This document shows positions 43,867-54,372 of a stretch of 64,000 nt of DNA, in pieces. The notes below the pieces were generated by a model that was not told the DNA's origin, did not search any database, and saw only the letters and a program-made list of their open reading frames with translations. The position numbers and the translations under genes are program-made. How positions within the stretch are numbered: the first letter of the stretch is position 1; each line of letters starts with the position of its first letter. Location of the stretch: NCBI GenBank assembly GCA_002005505.1, contig KV908341.1, forward strand, positions 747,758-811,757, given 5' to 3'. Source of the stretch: Botryococcus braunii (Eukaryota > Chlorophyta > Trebouxiophyceae).

Positions 43867-46800
43867 ATGACTTCCAAGAAGAAAGGATCATCAGCTAGTG
43901 GAGCATCAACGTCAAGCAGTGAACCAGCCTCATCCACGCCCATCAGAGAACCATGTACTCCCAGCACCTCAAGAGGCAGCGGAGATGAGCTGCCCAAGAT
44001 TATCCCAACAAATGTCAAGGTACACATAAAACTGAAGGAACGGGGGACAAATATTATTGTTTGGAAGAATGCATTTTTGGCAGCAAATGAGTCAAAAGGG
44101 TCTCTGCCTGCCATCCTGGAGGCTATGCCTGGTACAGCACTTGATGCAGCCGCAATGTTGCTGATTTATGAGTCAGTTCCAGAGGAATGGCTGGGACCTC
44201 TGTCTAATCTGCCCTCTGCCTATGATGCATATGAGTTCATCTGCAGAAAGTTTATTGGTGGATATAATATCCAGGCAAATGCAGACTGGCTCCAAGAAAT
44301 GAACCAGGGAATGAAACATGACGAGACGATATCGCAGTATGTCAACAGAATGATCAACCTGAAGGCATGCCTTGACAGGAACAACCATGCTCTACTGGAT
44401 GCACACGTTGCAACCCAGATTGTGCAGGGCTTGCCTGATGCAGCTAAAGAGCCAGGAATGATCACAACTGCTGCAGCACAACCCCTGGAGAAGCTGGCTG
44501 GACTTCTGCGCAACACAGCAGCGGCAGTGGGTTTTGATGAATATGCTCCTCGCCAACCAAGGGTTTTGGCTCTTGGACAAGGCTCCAGTGGAACCAATAC
44601 CCCACCAGCTGCCAGTGCAGCCCATCAGCAGGCCCAACCAACTGTCTCTGAGGCCAAGTCCGAGACAAAGGGCATCTGCAACTACTGCAATAAGAAGGGG
44701 CATTACTGGAGGGACTGTCGAAAGAGGAAGCGGGACGAGGAGACCCAACGGAACGTAGTGGCAGCGGTCCAACAACTGCAGGGAATGTGGCTACAGGGAC
44801 CTCCACCTATGGGTGGCCCACACCCTCCTGCAGCCCAGCTGGCGCACCCTGGACTGGATGCCTTTCCTGCATGGTTTCAACCCCCAGCTCCCCCACCTCC
44901 ACCACCTAGAGGTATGCCATACATAATTTCCCTCAACATCCTGAAGACTCCTGTCAGAAATTCGTCTCTGCAATCCTGGCTGGTGGACAGTGGAGCATCT
45001 GTACATCTGGTGAATGATGTGACCTTGCTACATAATCCAACTGTGCATGCCAAACCCATCCCATTACATCTGGCCACTTCAGATGCCACTGGAGGAATTG
45101 TAGCATCTGGCTCTGTCTGCATCCTCAGTCGAGTGGGAGTTCCCTTGTGGATACATCATGTTCAGTGTGTTCCTTCTGCAACCTCAAACATACGGTCAGT
45201 ATCTGCAGCATTGCGGGATGGGGCAGTCTTTCGCACAGATGATGTTGGAGCATTCACTGAAGTCTGTGGTCCAAACAGCTGGAGGTCTCGGATCAGTGCA
45301 GAGAAAGGGCTATTTTACATTCATCAAGTTGTAGCTCTGAGTCCCAGTGTTAACCACAGAATCATCTCGGCTGCTGTGAAGTCCAAAACCCCCACCCAAA
45401 ACTCACACAACTGTGCCAGACGATACCTCTGGCATAGCAGAATGGGACATCCAGGTGAAACATGGATGCAGCGCCTAACCAATGAGGACCTGGTCTCAGG
45501 ACTTGATACATCCCTATGCCCCTGCTCCAATTGTCCAGTCTTCTGTGAAGCATGTATTGAGGGAAAGACGTCTCGGCCTCCATTTGGAGTAAGTAGTAGA
45601 CCAGCTGTTGAACCACTTGACAGAGTACATATTGACACTGTGGGCCCCATTTTTCCTGCTGCAGTAACTGGTGAACGTTACTGGGTGACTGCTTTGGATG
45701 AGTCATCTCATTTAAAGGCAGTCCTGCCTGTGAAGTCCAAAGATGCCATCAGTGCTGCTGTGCGGGACCTCCTTCTATATTGGCAGACCCAGAAGAAAAC
45801 CAAAGTGAAGTGTGTCCGATGTGACCGTGGAACTGAATTTCTGAATGCCACGTTCAAAGAATTTTGTGCATCCCAGGGGACTAAATTGGAGACCTCAGCT
45901 CCTTACACCCCGCAACAGAATGGAGCAGCTGAAAGAGCCAATCGCACCCTCAAGGAACGTACCAGGACTCTTCTGGCTTTTGCAGCTGCCAGTCCAACGT
46001 TGTGGAAGGAGGCCCTGGAAACTGCCTGCACCCTACTGAACATGGGTCCCAGTACCGGGAGGGACCGCACGCCATCAGAATTATTTTTTGGCTACAAACC
46101 AAATGTAACCCCATTGCGTACCTGGGGTTGCTTGGCCTTTGTGCACATCCCTGATGTCCAGCGCTCTGTGTTTTCCCCCAAAACTGTGCCAGGGATGCTT
46201 ACTGGTTACTCAGCCTCCTCCAAAGCCTATCGGATATATGTGGGAGGGGGTATCTGGAAGGAGAGCAGAGATGTGGTTTTCGTAGAGCACCTCAGGGGAG
46301 CCTCTCGGGTTGGCATGAGTGCTTCCCCAACACAGCCTACAGAGTTCCTGTGTCCTGAGTCCTCTGCAAGTGACACTCCCCCAGTCTTTCCCGGTACCTC
46401 CCCTGACACAACCAACATCAGCCTTGAGACAGATCTGGATGACCCACACAGTGAGCCTGAGTACCTGCCAGCCTCCAGCAACCTCCCCACACAGCCTGTC
46501 ACAGGACCCCCCAGGGAGGCTGAGCCCGAGTCTAAATCCAGAAGACTGTGTGACCCAGTGGAGATGGATCAAACCCTGGAGGCAGTACAGGACTTAGCCA
46601 GAGGAGTGAGAGGGGACTCCCACCTTCGACCACAGATGGAGCGAGCCCAGGAGGTCTTCAGACCAACTAGGTCTGAATGCCGCAACCACCAATTGGATGG
46701 CCTGACCCGGGCCCAACGACACGAACAACGCATTGCCGCCAAAGACCTCCTGCTGCCACAGGAGAAGGGAGAGAGCAGAGAGCGAGAGGGGTTGACTGAA

Positions 46801-49268
46801 GGTGACTCTCTGTCACAGGGACCAGGGGAAGTGCAGCTAGAGGGTGATTCACATGAGGGGCATGAATTGCATGTGAGTGCAGTGAGGGGGGCAGCTACAT
46901 GCAAAGCTGCAAATGGTCCCGGGGAGCTGAGCAGCATGGGTGGGTCCTGTTCAGTGATTGAGAGAAATGTAAGAGATGTGACCATGCAGAGTTCTTTTGG
47001 CAACCCGTCCAGTCAGAGCACTCCTGGACGGGACTGTGGTGGCAGCCACCGGTCAGAGGAAGCATCATATGCTCCCTCTGCACCAGCCAAACATGATTGT
47101 GAGCGGGAGACAGGGTCTGCATCCTTGACTCCGTGTAAGGGACGAGAGGAGGAGGTGAATCAGGAGCACAGACATTGTGGAGACAGACCAAATTACAAGT
47201 GCTCACTGAGAGGTACCTGTGCCTGGGAGAGTGATGTCAGAGATGTGAGGTCACTCCCAACAGTGACATGCAGTCGGTCTGAGAGGCATGTGGATCACGT
47301 GAATCAGGGGAAGTATGCAGACACTCTGCCATATCCCGATGTTGTTTGTGAGAGACCTGAAGAGTCTGAACTCTTGCAGGCATGTCAGAGTGTGTCCGAG
47401 GAGGTGAATCGGACGTCTGGACAATGTGAAGGAAATCCAAATTACAAAGACTGTCCGAGAGGTACCTGTGCATGGGAGGATGATGTGAGGGATGAGCAGA
47501 GTAACTTGTGCAAAGCCAAGTGTGAGTCCAAGCGAGAGCGTGCTATGAGAGTGCATTCTACTCCTACTGGAGAGCCTGTGATGTGTAACTCAGCGAGTGT
47601 CAGTGGAAGAGTAGTGGGTTCTGGACAAAGTGAGGGAAAATCAGGCAATACAAAGGAAAAGCACACAGGTGTCAGATTTGGGAAAATTCACGTTCCCTCT
47701 AATTTGAAGAAGCACAGATGTCTCCCCAGTGGGAATACTGGAAGGCAGCTATGCAGGAAGAGCAAAATTCCCTAGATACTCATGAGGTCATGGAGTATGT
47801 GCCAAGACCTCGTGGACATAAGGTTATTCCAGTTCACTGGATATTTTCAGTGAAAATGGATGCACATGGCAATGTGGTGAGATTCAAGGCCAGATTAGTG
47901 GCACAGGGATGCAAACAAATCCCTGGAGTGGATGTGATGGAGGTTTTTGCTCCTACTAGTAGCTATGGAGCTAGAAGAGCTCTGCTGGCCGTTGCTGCAA
48001 GAGAGGGCTGTGAAATTCATCAGGTAGACGTTAAGACCGCCTTTCTGAATGGTGAGCTCGAGGAGGAAGTATATGTAACGCAACCTCCTGGCTTTGAGAA
48101 TGGGGATAAGCATATTGTGTGCCGATTGAGAAAGGCGTTGTATGGCCTGAAGCAGGCTCCACGTGCCTGGCACAAAACCCTGAATGACAAACTTGAAGTC
48201 ATGGGGTATGAGGTGTGCAAGAGTGATGCGGGAGTGTATGTGAGATGCTCTACTGATGGAGGAAAGTCCTATGTGCTGATCTATGTTGATGATCTTCTGA
48301 TAGTTTCCAAGGGTATGTCAGAAATCGAGAGAGTGAAGGGACTCCTCAAGAAAGAGTTCACCATCCATGATCTTGGAGAAGTAAAGGATTTCTTGGGATG
48401 TCAAGTGATGAGAGATAGAGATAAAGGGCTGATCACCCTGAGTTGCATCCCTAAAATCGATGCACTTGTAGAGAAATTTGGCTTGGATCTTGAGTCAGTG
48501 GGACCTGATACTCCCATGACAAAAGATTTCGTAATGTCCCAAAGGCCTGCACCGAGAGATGGGAGCGACAGCATTGGTGCTGGCAGTCCACTACCTCCAG
48601 GTCACCGTTACTGTGAGTTAGTAGGGTCTCTTCTGTATATAGCCAACACCACACGTCCCGACATAGCTCAAGCAGTAGGTGTATTGTCTCGTTACCGCAT
48701 ATCTCCCACCACAGCACATTGGAATGAAGCCATCCGTGTGTTGAAGTATCTGAAAGGAACCCGAGATTTGGTTCTAACTCTCGGAGGGGGGGAGATAGAG
48801 CTAGAAGGCTATGTGGATGCCGACTATGGAGGTGATCAGGATCATCGCTTCTCTACCACTGGCTTTGTCCTCACTGTGTTTGGAGGAGCAGTGGTGTGGG
48901 GAAGTAAAAAGCAATCTGCTGTTGCCACTTCAACAGTGGAGGCTGAATTCATGGCAGCAAGTGCTGTTGTAAAGGAAGCAAATTGGCTGAGAGGTTTCCT
49001 GGAGGAAATTGGAGTGTTACCGTGGATAGTGAAGATTCATTGTGACAACCAAGGGTGTATAAACCACCTGAGGAATCCGGTGTACTCCAAACACACAAAG
49101 CATATTGCAATTAGCTGTCACTTTGCCCGTGAAGCTATTGCAAAGGGGCAGGTTGAATTCAAGTACATTCAATCTGCTAGAAATGTGGCTGACATTTTTA
49201 CCAAACCACTAGTTAGACAAGTGTTTCTGGGACATCGTAACTCACTGGGACTGGCCAAGTTTCTGTGA
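43867..49268 (+). pseudogene. E2 gag-pol, broken by one frameshift
   Basis: The frame is open from 43867 to 47775 (1302 codons) and resumes in another frame to 49268, with an open stretch from 47718. Compared with E1 one base is missing in the run near 47705-47708 (aatttgaagaag against aatttgagagaag), just before the RT domain. Gag, knuckle, protease and integrase motifs lie before the break; YVDDLLIVSK, RNase H and ADIFTKPL lie after it. All motifs are otherwise retained, so the damage is recent. As it stands the copy would make Gag, protease and integrase without RT. Confidence 0.95.
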
Positions 49269-49271
49269 GGT

Positions 49272-49286
49272 AAAGGCAAGGGGAAG
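49272..49286 (+). promoter_or_regulatory. E2 polypurine tract
   Basis: aaaggcaaggggaag immediately before the 3' LTR, as in E1. Confidence 0.85.
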
Positions 49287-49977
49287 TGTTGTGTTAATTA
49301 ATTTTATGCCTTTCCCTCAGAGGAGAAATAATGGCAAGTCTCCGGATGAGGACAATACCAATTAGGAAGGAGAGGCAAAACTCTGAGTTCTGCCAGGCAA
49401 TACATGCATTTGAACGAAGACTATCATAACGCAAGTTACAGACACGTTTGTAGAAAGGAGGCATATGGGGCAAGCACGGAGAGGGAAGGCACTTGATTGG
49501 AACTATAGCAGCACTCCGGGTGTCTATCAATCAGTTGCCAACCAGTCCTTGACTTGTATATGTCCGTGCCTACTTAACAACGCACAAGTAGGAGGACATC
49601 GTCTAACACCCTCCGTGCCGCCACCATGCAGGTGACTTAACCCTTATTGTATTCCTGGATTTAGCACTCAGATGAACATTGTTAGAACAAGCTAGACATA
49701 TGGAGTTGAGTTTAGCTCATCGGACAAAGTAACGAGCATGACCTGAGTGAGAGCAGGTTAGGCGTGTTTGAACTGCGTCACCTTATTAGGAGAGATGAGA
49801 GATATTGTAAGACTTGATTGGAACTATAGCAGCACTCCGGGTGTCTATCAATCAGTTGCCAACCAGTCCTTGACTTGTATATGTCCGTGCCTACTTAACA
49901 ACGCACAAGTAGGAGGACATCGTCTAACACCCTCCGTGCCGCCACCATGCAGGATACGCCAAGCCCAGAATATTTCA
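49287..49977 (+). repeat. E2 3' LTR
   Basis: 691 bp, TG...CA, without the palindromic insertion seen in the 5' LTR. Confidence 0.96.
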
Positions 49978-49982
49978 CGAAC

Positions 49983-50107
49983 CCTCATGGTGACAGCGCC
50001 GAGCAGAGAAGGGATGGGACCTCAAGCACTCTCCACAAACCCAACTCTGGGCCACCATAACGTAAAACATGGCCATGGTCCGAAGAAGAAAGATGTTGAC
50101 ATGGAAG
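49983..50107. other. Short gap between E2 and E3
   Basis: 125 bases of unclassified sequence separate the two insertions. No gene is seen. Confidence 0.7.
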
Positions 50108-50112
50108 GTTCC

Positions 50113-50236
50113 TGTTATGATAGTGACAGAACATTTTGGTGCCTTTCCCTCAGAAGAGTAATAGTGGCCAGATCATCGTCAATTACCAGAGAGAACAGTT
50201 AGTAGAATGAGTAATCAGTGGCAGAACCCAGGAGTT
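50113..50236 (+). repeat. E3 5' LTR, first part
   Basis: Bases 1-124 of the 400-bp LTR, starting tgttatgatagtgacagaac. The last five bases, gagtt, are the E4 target duplication. Confidence 0.96.
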
Positions 50237-50399
50237 TGTAAAGTTATCCGAATTGTTTGCACCGATGAAAGTGCCAGTGTGGCCCGAGCGCCACACCGTA
50301 TGTGCTAGCGCGAAGCCTAAAGAGGCTACGCCTGGCCTAATGTACCGCTTGGCATCCGACGGGGCTAACCCTGGCGGAGTCTGCCTGCCGCGCGCTACA
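50237..50399 (-). repeat. E4 3' LTR
   Basis: 163 bp, same sequence by eye as the other E4 LTR. On the plus strand it starts tgtaaagttatccgaattg and ends gcgcgctaca. Confidence 0.96.
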
Positions 50400-50412
50400 T
50401 TCTCCCCCTCCT
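50400..50412 (-). promoter_or_regulatory. E4 polypurine tract
   Basis: On the minus strand aggagggggagaa lies directly before the 3' LTR. Confidence 0.85.
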
Positions 50413-50828
50413 AGGTGACCGAGCTCCCGGGAGGCCTGCCAAAGCAAGCCGCAGTCACAGGCAGAGGTGTATAGAAGGTCACTGCCACACTTCTATACAT
50501 CACACTTTGAGCCGGCGAGTCTCCTCCAGACACCAGACCGCAGCCTGGGTGTACACTTGCCTGAGGTATCTCTATGGTACGCCTAGACCAGAATCCCGCA
50601 GTGACGGGGCCCAAAGGGCAGTCGTCGGCGTGAACAAATGTACACTCCACGTGTACAGGTTCCCATGAAGAAGCAGTGAAGTTGCTAGCTTCAGGGCGGA
50701 TAGTAGGGGCCGGGGCTGGACGACACTTAGCCACCAAGTCAGGGGACGTTCTGTGATCACGCGAACGTATGGGTAAACCACGACCCCCCGGTGACGCAGC
50801 TTGACAGGCTCGTGCTGCTGTGTTTCCC
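50413..50828. other. E4 3' untranslated region
   Basis: About 420 bases between the chromodomain stop and the purine tract. Short open frames on the minus strand have no recognisable motif. Confidence 0.6.
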
Positions 50829-51165
50829 CTAGTCAACCTGCCCACGACGGCGTGCCCCGCCTCGTGGTGCCCGTGCGTTGACTGTGTCCCAGTATCCCTT
50901 TACAACATTGGGAGCATTTGTCAAATTCCGTTCCTCTTCCCAGGTGTCATGCTCTGACGAGTAACCCTTCCAGCGGACAAGGTACTCATACTTGGGACGG
51001 CCACGTGAATTGACACGACGGTGGTCCATTAAGGCTTCCACCTCGTACTCATCTTCCCCCTGCAGCACCTCTGCAGGTGGTGGGGGTTGCATCGAACCAT
51101 CCCGCCGGTACCGTTCCAGGTTGGAGACATGAAAGACATCATGAATCGACTTGGAACGGCCCTAC
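50829..51165 (-). pseudogene. E4 chromodomain and integrase C-terminal end, out of frame with pol
   Basis: A frame readable from about 51158 begins IHDVFHVSNLERY, the usual segment after the integrase GPY/F module. It continues through MQPPPPAEVLQGEDEYEVE to a chromodomain with KYEYLVRWKGYSSEHDTWEE. Aromatic-cage positions (the Y of EYEVE, then W and Y of RWKGY) look complete, so binding of methylated H3 tails is plausible for the family. It is not in the pol frame: pol stops at 51139 just after WVGPFQV. The sequence normally between GPF and IHDVFHVSNL (about 10-15 residues) is missing, which points to a small deletion with frameshift in this copy. Confidence 0.85.
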
Positions 51166-54100
51166 CCAACGCGGGAGGAGCTTGGGCGTGCCCACCTTGA
51201 AACGGAGGTTCTTTGAGGAGAGGAGGACCCAGTCCCCCACACCAAATTGAACGTCCCTTCGTTTGGTGTTGGCATACTGCGCTTGTCTCGCAGTGGCCAC
51301 CCGATGGGTCATCCTGGCCTCATTGATGAGGCGTTGCATGCCCTGAACAAAGTCAGACGCACCAGGTACCCGTCTATTGGGGAGAATCGCGACTGGCAGG
51401 TGGGGGTGAAACCCGTAGTTCAGCAAAAACGGCGAGGACCCCGTGGACTCGTGATCGCAATTATTGATCGCGAATTCTGCACAGACCAACTTCTCATCCC
51501 AATCATCCTGGGACTTGGCCACATACATGCGTAGCATGTCCTCGAGCACTCGATTCACTCTCTCAGTCTGCCCATCCGTCTGCGGATGGTAGGCTGTTGA
51601 CATGGCTTGTCGAGTCCCAATGGATTGACACAAAGCTCTAGCAAAGTGGCTGGTGAAGAGCTTATCTCTATCGGACACCACCACTTGGGGAACACCGTGC
51701 AACTTCCACACATTGTCAACGTACAGCTTAGCCGTCTGCTCAGCCGTAGCCTTGGTGGTTGTGGGCATAAGATGCACCATCTTGGTCAGCTTATCCACTA
51801 CGACGAAAATGGCATCATGACCCTTGCCTGTCCTAGGCAATTGGGTAATGAAATCCATAGTCACCGTGTGCCAAGGATTCAGCGGCAACTGTAAAGGTTG
51901 CAGCAACCCCGCAGGCAAAGTGTTCCGAGCCTTGTTCTTCTGACACAAGTGGCACGTTAGCACGTAACGTTCGATGTCAGCAAGCATGGTAGGCCACCAA
52001 TAATGGCGCCTTACCAGGGCCAAGGTTTTCTTCACTCCTTGATGGCCAGCATACGGGCTATCATGCAGTTCCTTGAGGATGTGAGCTCGCAGCCCGAAAG
52101 CATCCGGAACCACGGCCTTCCCCTCCCTTAGAAGGAAGCCGTCAAAGTCTAGCAGACCTTCAACATTCTGCTTATCTTGGAACCATGGGTCTTGAGTATA
52201 ACCCTGGACAAATTTGTCCTTCCAAGACAGAGCAACCCCGGCCGCAGCACTCCCCTCCCCCGCAGAGCGGATAGTGCCAACCAAGGCACAAAGAGAGAGC
52301 GTTGGCAGACAACGGTGCGCCGGGTGCGAACACCCACCAATCACCACGCCATTGATGATTGGACAAGGAGCCTCATAGTCGGACGGATGCCGACTCAGAG
52401 CGTCAGCCACCACATTGGACGTGCCGGGGGCATAGTCCATGCGAAAATTGAACCTTGAAAGGAACTCTGCCCACCTGGTTTGCCGTCTACTTAAAGTAGG
52501 CAAAGTGTCCAAATAAGTGATAGCCTTGTGGTCCGTGACTACACGAAACTCAGGGGCCCCCTCTAGGTAGCACCTCCAGACTGTCAATGCATGCACCACA
52601 GCTAGAAGTTCTTGCTCCCCAGTAGGATAGTTAACCTCAGCGGGAGTCAAGCGACGACTCTCGTAGGCAACTGGGCGACCCTCCTGGTACAACACGGCCC
52701 CCAACCCTGCCAAAGACGCATCGCAATGGACCTCAAACGGCTTTGAGAAGTCAGGATACGCTAAGCAAGGTGCATGTGTCAAGGCATGTTTAATCTCGGT
52801 AAACGCCCGAACACACCCAGCACTCCATACCCAGGTCACACCTTGGCGTAGGAGTCTGTACAGTGGCGATGCAAGTGCTGCAAAATTGCGAACAAACTTG
52901 CGAAAGTAAGTTGCCAGCCCCAGGAAAGACCGCAACTCGCCAACATTCTTCGGTGTGCTCCAATTAGCAACTGAAGCCACCTTACGTGGGTCCACTTTAA
53001 TCCCATCTGCTGAGACTAAATGGCCCAAGTACTCCAGCTCATCCTTGGCGAAAGAGCACTTCTTTAGGTTAGCATACAACTTATGCTGCCGCAACAGTTC
53101 AAGGACTTTGCGGAGATGCTCCCTATGCTCTTCAATGGACTTGCTGTAGATGAGGATGTCATCAAGGTACACGAGCACAAACTTGTGCAGGTAAGGAGCA
53201 AAGATAGCATTCATGGCAGTTTGAAACGTGGCCGGGGCATTAGTCAGCCCAAATGGCAAAACCCGCCACTCGAACAACCCCGCGGGTGTTCTGAAAGCTG
53301 TCTTTGGCATATCCTCATCTGTGATCCGGATCTGGTGATAGCCAGACGTGAGGTCAAGACTAGAGAACACTGTAGAACCCTGCAGTTGATCAAGAGTATC
53401 ATCGATACGAGGCATCGGATACCTGTTCTTGACCGTCTGTCGATTCAAAGCTCGGTAATCGATGACCATCCGGAGGCTTCCATCCTTCTTTTGCACAAAA
53501 AGAATGGGCGCACCATAGGGTGATGTAGACGGCTGTATATACCCTTTGTCCAACAATAGCTTTGTCTGGCGTAACGCCTCATCATACTCTAAGCGTGAAA
53601 GCCGGTACAACGGACGAGACGGTGGACGAGCATGTGGATCGCTCAAGGGTATAGTGTGTCTAACCCCTTGCCTCTCAGGCGGAAGGTGCGGGACATCTTC
53701 AGGGAAAACATCTTGGAATTCACTGAGTATGTCAACAACAGGAGAGTTAGGAGAAGGAATGGAGACATTCGGATCGGTAGATAGATCGGTTACAATTGCC
53801 AGAAAGGACTGACAGCCCTTTCTGCTTAACCTTCTAGCCTGCACTGCAGACAAAACCAATCTAGGCACATCCTCCACTTCTGAACCCTTCAAAGGCCTCT
53901 CCTCCTTAGGCGGGCAACGCAAAACGAACGGCTTGTTCTTTCTTGTATACCCCCTAACGGTGTCCTCTTCAAACATGAGATTTGCACGGAATGTCTTTAA
54001 CCAGGGAGTCCCCAACAGCACATTCCAATCCATGGCAAAGTCTAGCACAAGACACGACACCTTAGCAAACTGTACCCCCTGGATGACAATGTCTAAGACA

Positions 54101-54372
54101 GCACATCCGATGTGGTTTACAGTTCTCCCGTCAGCCAACTTAATGCTTAAAGAATCCCCCTTCGGCGGCACAATCTCCAAGTGAAGGGCTTTAGCAAAGT
54201 CTGCACTGACCACATTGCAAGAAGCTCCAGAGTCCAGCATCGCCGTGGCCTTGCTCCCCTGCACCTCGGCAGGAAACACCATCACAAGCTGTGACACGGC
54301 TTCTTGACAAGCAAATGCATGAATAGACGTCAAACATGCAGGGCCTACATCGCCAAGCGAAGGCCCACACCT
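51139..54372 (-). CDS. E4 pol: protease, RT, RNase H, integrase
   Basis: Open from just after the gag UGA, in the same frame, with no ATG near its start. Motifs in order: protease MLDSGASCNVVSADFAK; RT with SPYGAPILFVQKKDGSLRMV and VYLDDILIY; RNase H with FEVHCDASLAGLGAVLYQ; integrase zinc finger HDSPYAGHQGVKK and CHLCQK; catalytic MDFITQLP, VSDRDKLFTSHF and STAYHPQTDGQTERVN; then WVGPF. It ends prematurely at 51139 because of the deletion in the integrase tail. Expression as Gag-Pol would need readthrough of the UGA, unless that codon is a mutation of an arginine codon. Catalytic residues appear intact. Confidence 0.93.
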   Translation of the reverse strand, partial: RCGPSLGDVGPACLTSIHAFACQEAVSQLVMVFPAEVQGSKATAMLDSGASCNVVSADFAKALHLEIVPPKGDSLSIKLADGRTVNHIGCAVLDIVIQGVQFAKVSCLVLDFAMDWNVLLGTPWLKTFRANLMFEEDTVRGYTRKNKPFVLRCPPKEERPLKGSEVEDVPRLVLSAVQARRLSRKGCQSFLAIVTDLSTDPNVSIPSPNSPVVDILSEFQDVFPEDVPHLPPERQGVRHTIPLSDPHARPPSRPLYRLSRLEYDEALRQTKLLLDKGYIQPSTSPYGAPILFVQKKDGSLRMVIDYRALNRQTVKNRYPMPRIDDTLDQLQGSTVFSSLDLTSGYHQIRITDEDMPKTAFRTPAGLFEWRVLPFGLTNAPATFQTAMNAIFAPYLHKFVLVYLDDILIYSKSIEEHREHLRKVLELLRQHKLYANLKKCSFAKDELEYLGHLVSADGIKVDPRKVASVANWSTPKNVGELRSFLGLATYFRKFVRNFAALASPLYRLLRQGVTWVWSAGCVRAFTEIKHALTHAPCLAYPDFSKPFEVHCDASLAGLGAVLYQEGRPVAYESRRLTPAEVNYPTGEQELLAVVHALTVWRCYLEGAPEFRVVTDHKAITYLDTLPTLSRRQTRWAEFLSRFNFRMDYAPGTSNVVADALSRHPSDYEAPCPIINGVVIGGCSHPAHRCLPTLSLCALVGTIRSAGEGSAAAGVALSWKDKFVQGYTQDPWFQDKQNVEGLLDFDGFLLREGKAVVPDAFGLRAHILKELHDSPYAGHQGVKKTLALVRRHYWWPTMLADIERYVLTCHLCQKNKARNTLPAGLLQPLQLPLNPWHTVTMDFITQLPRTGKGHDAIFVVVDKLTKMVHLMPTTTKATAEQTAKLYVDNVWKLHGVPQVVVSDRDKLFTSHFARALCQSIGTRQAMSTAYHPQTDGQTERVNRVLEDMLRMYVAKSQDDWDEKLVCAEFAINNCDHESTGSSPFLLNYGFHPHLPVAILPNRRVPGASDFVQGMQRLINEARMTHRVATARQAQYANTKRRDVQFGVGDWVLLSSKNLRFKVGTPKLLPRWVGPFQVDS

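Larger units (their letters stand above)
42811..49977 (+). mobile_element. E2: Ty1/copia retrotransposon, family 1, frameshifted
   Basis: A 7167-bp element flanked by the 5-bp duplication cgaac (42806-42810 and 49978-49982). It is nearly identical to E1 and lies in the opposite orientation. The LTRs are 739 and 691 bp; the difference is a 48-bp inverted insertion in the 5' LTR. At least two substitutions also separate the LTRs, near 42868 versus 49341 and near 43517 versus 49624. The pol frame and ORF0 are both damaged, so this copy is not autonomous. Confidence 0.97.
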
